The notes under the pieces are model-generated. The model was not told the origin of the DNA and searched no databases. It worked only from the letters and a program-made list of their open reading frames with translations. From Candidatus Cloacimonadota bacterium (GTDB lineage Bacteria; Muiribacteriota; UBA6191; JACPRK01), in contig JAJFLN010000392.1 in the NCBI GenBank assembly GCA_021772705.1, forward strand, positions 1 through 5,567: DNA of 5,567 nt, in the 5' to 3' direction. This document shows positions 5,469-5,567 of the stretch, piece by piece. Numbering within the stretch: the first letter of the stretch is position 1; every line of letters starts with the position of its first letter. The position numbers and the translations under genes were made by a program.

Positions 5469-5567
5469 CAATACCCATGAATTAGTGGAAGGAATGTCTG
5501 AAAACGAGGGCTCTGCCCTCGAACTCCCGCCAGGGGCCATTGGCCCCTGGACCCCGATGAACAGGTC
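5469..5567 (-). repeat. 99-bp hairpin-rich repeat, right copy (inverted)
   Basis: This is the inverted partner of 69-167, at 94 of 99 identical. The large hairpin occupies 5530-5550 (9-bp stem, loop ATT); the base change at 5551 removes the tenth pair that the left copy has. The second hairpin at 5505-5521 is perfect in both copies. Homology runs to the last base of the window, so the true end of this copy may lie beyond it. It begins 78 bases after the stop of the exported-protein gene, much as the left copy begins 75 bases after the kinase stop. Confidence 0.9.
5501..5521 (-). terminator. Possible intrinsic terminator inside right repeat
   Basis: Read on the minus strand, this is a 7-bp stem (CGAGGGC/GCCCTCG, loop AGA) followed by TTTT. 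It mirrors 115-135 and would stop transcripts entering from the right before they run antisense through the plus-strand genes. The T-tract is only four bases. Confidence 0.35.

Noticed and set aside
69..5567. Whole window as a composite transposon ended by the inverted repeats
   Set aside because: No transposase, integrase or flanking target duplication is visible, the right end runs off the window, and the repeat position after stop codons is better explained by a dispersed 3' repeat.

Overview
The window reads as a GC-rich bacterial chromosome segment with three intact protein genes and no rRNA, tRNA, transposase or CRISPR. A PknB-type Ser/Thr kinase fused to a large sensor domain, plus hairpin-rich dispersed intergenic repeats, suggests a large-genome phylum such as Planctomycetota, Acidobacteriota or Myxococcota. 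This is inference; no marker gene fixes the taxon.

Layout: 1-68 is unassigned. 69-167 is a 99-bp hairpin-rich repeat. 243-2939 (minus strand) is a transmembrane receptor-like Ser/Thr kinase with an FN3-like segment and a BNR/Asp-box beta-propeller-like region. Its cytoplasmic linker contains a 129-bp in-frame insertion flanked by direct repeats (1937-2072) and a 33-bp-period tandem repeat. 2940-3212 is a divergent intergenic region with extreme strand asymmetry: about eighteen G-runs on the plus strand, no C-run of three or more through the G-rich part, and two canonical G-quadruplex motifs. 3213-4439 (plus) is a seven-helix ferric-reductase-like haem b protein fused to a rhodanese domain. 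4551-5390 (plus) is an exported or lipidated protein of unknown function. A candidate terminator follows at 5413-5458, and a second copy of the 99-bp repeat, inverted, fills 5469-5567.

How the genes might work together: the kinase is divergent from the other two genes, which lie in tandem 111 bp apart. All three products are predicted to be membrane-bound or exported. A link between extracytoplasmic sensing, membrane electron transfer and sulfane-sulfur chemistry is possible, but the sequence shows only proximity. The most notable items are the haem b membrane domain-rhodanese fusion, the frame-preserving repeat insertion in the kinase, and the 94/99-identical inverted repeats bracketing the locus.
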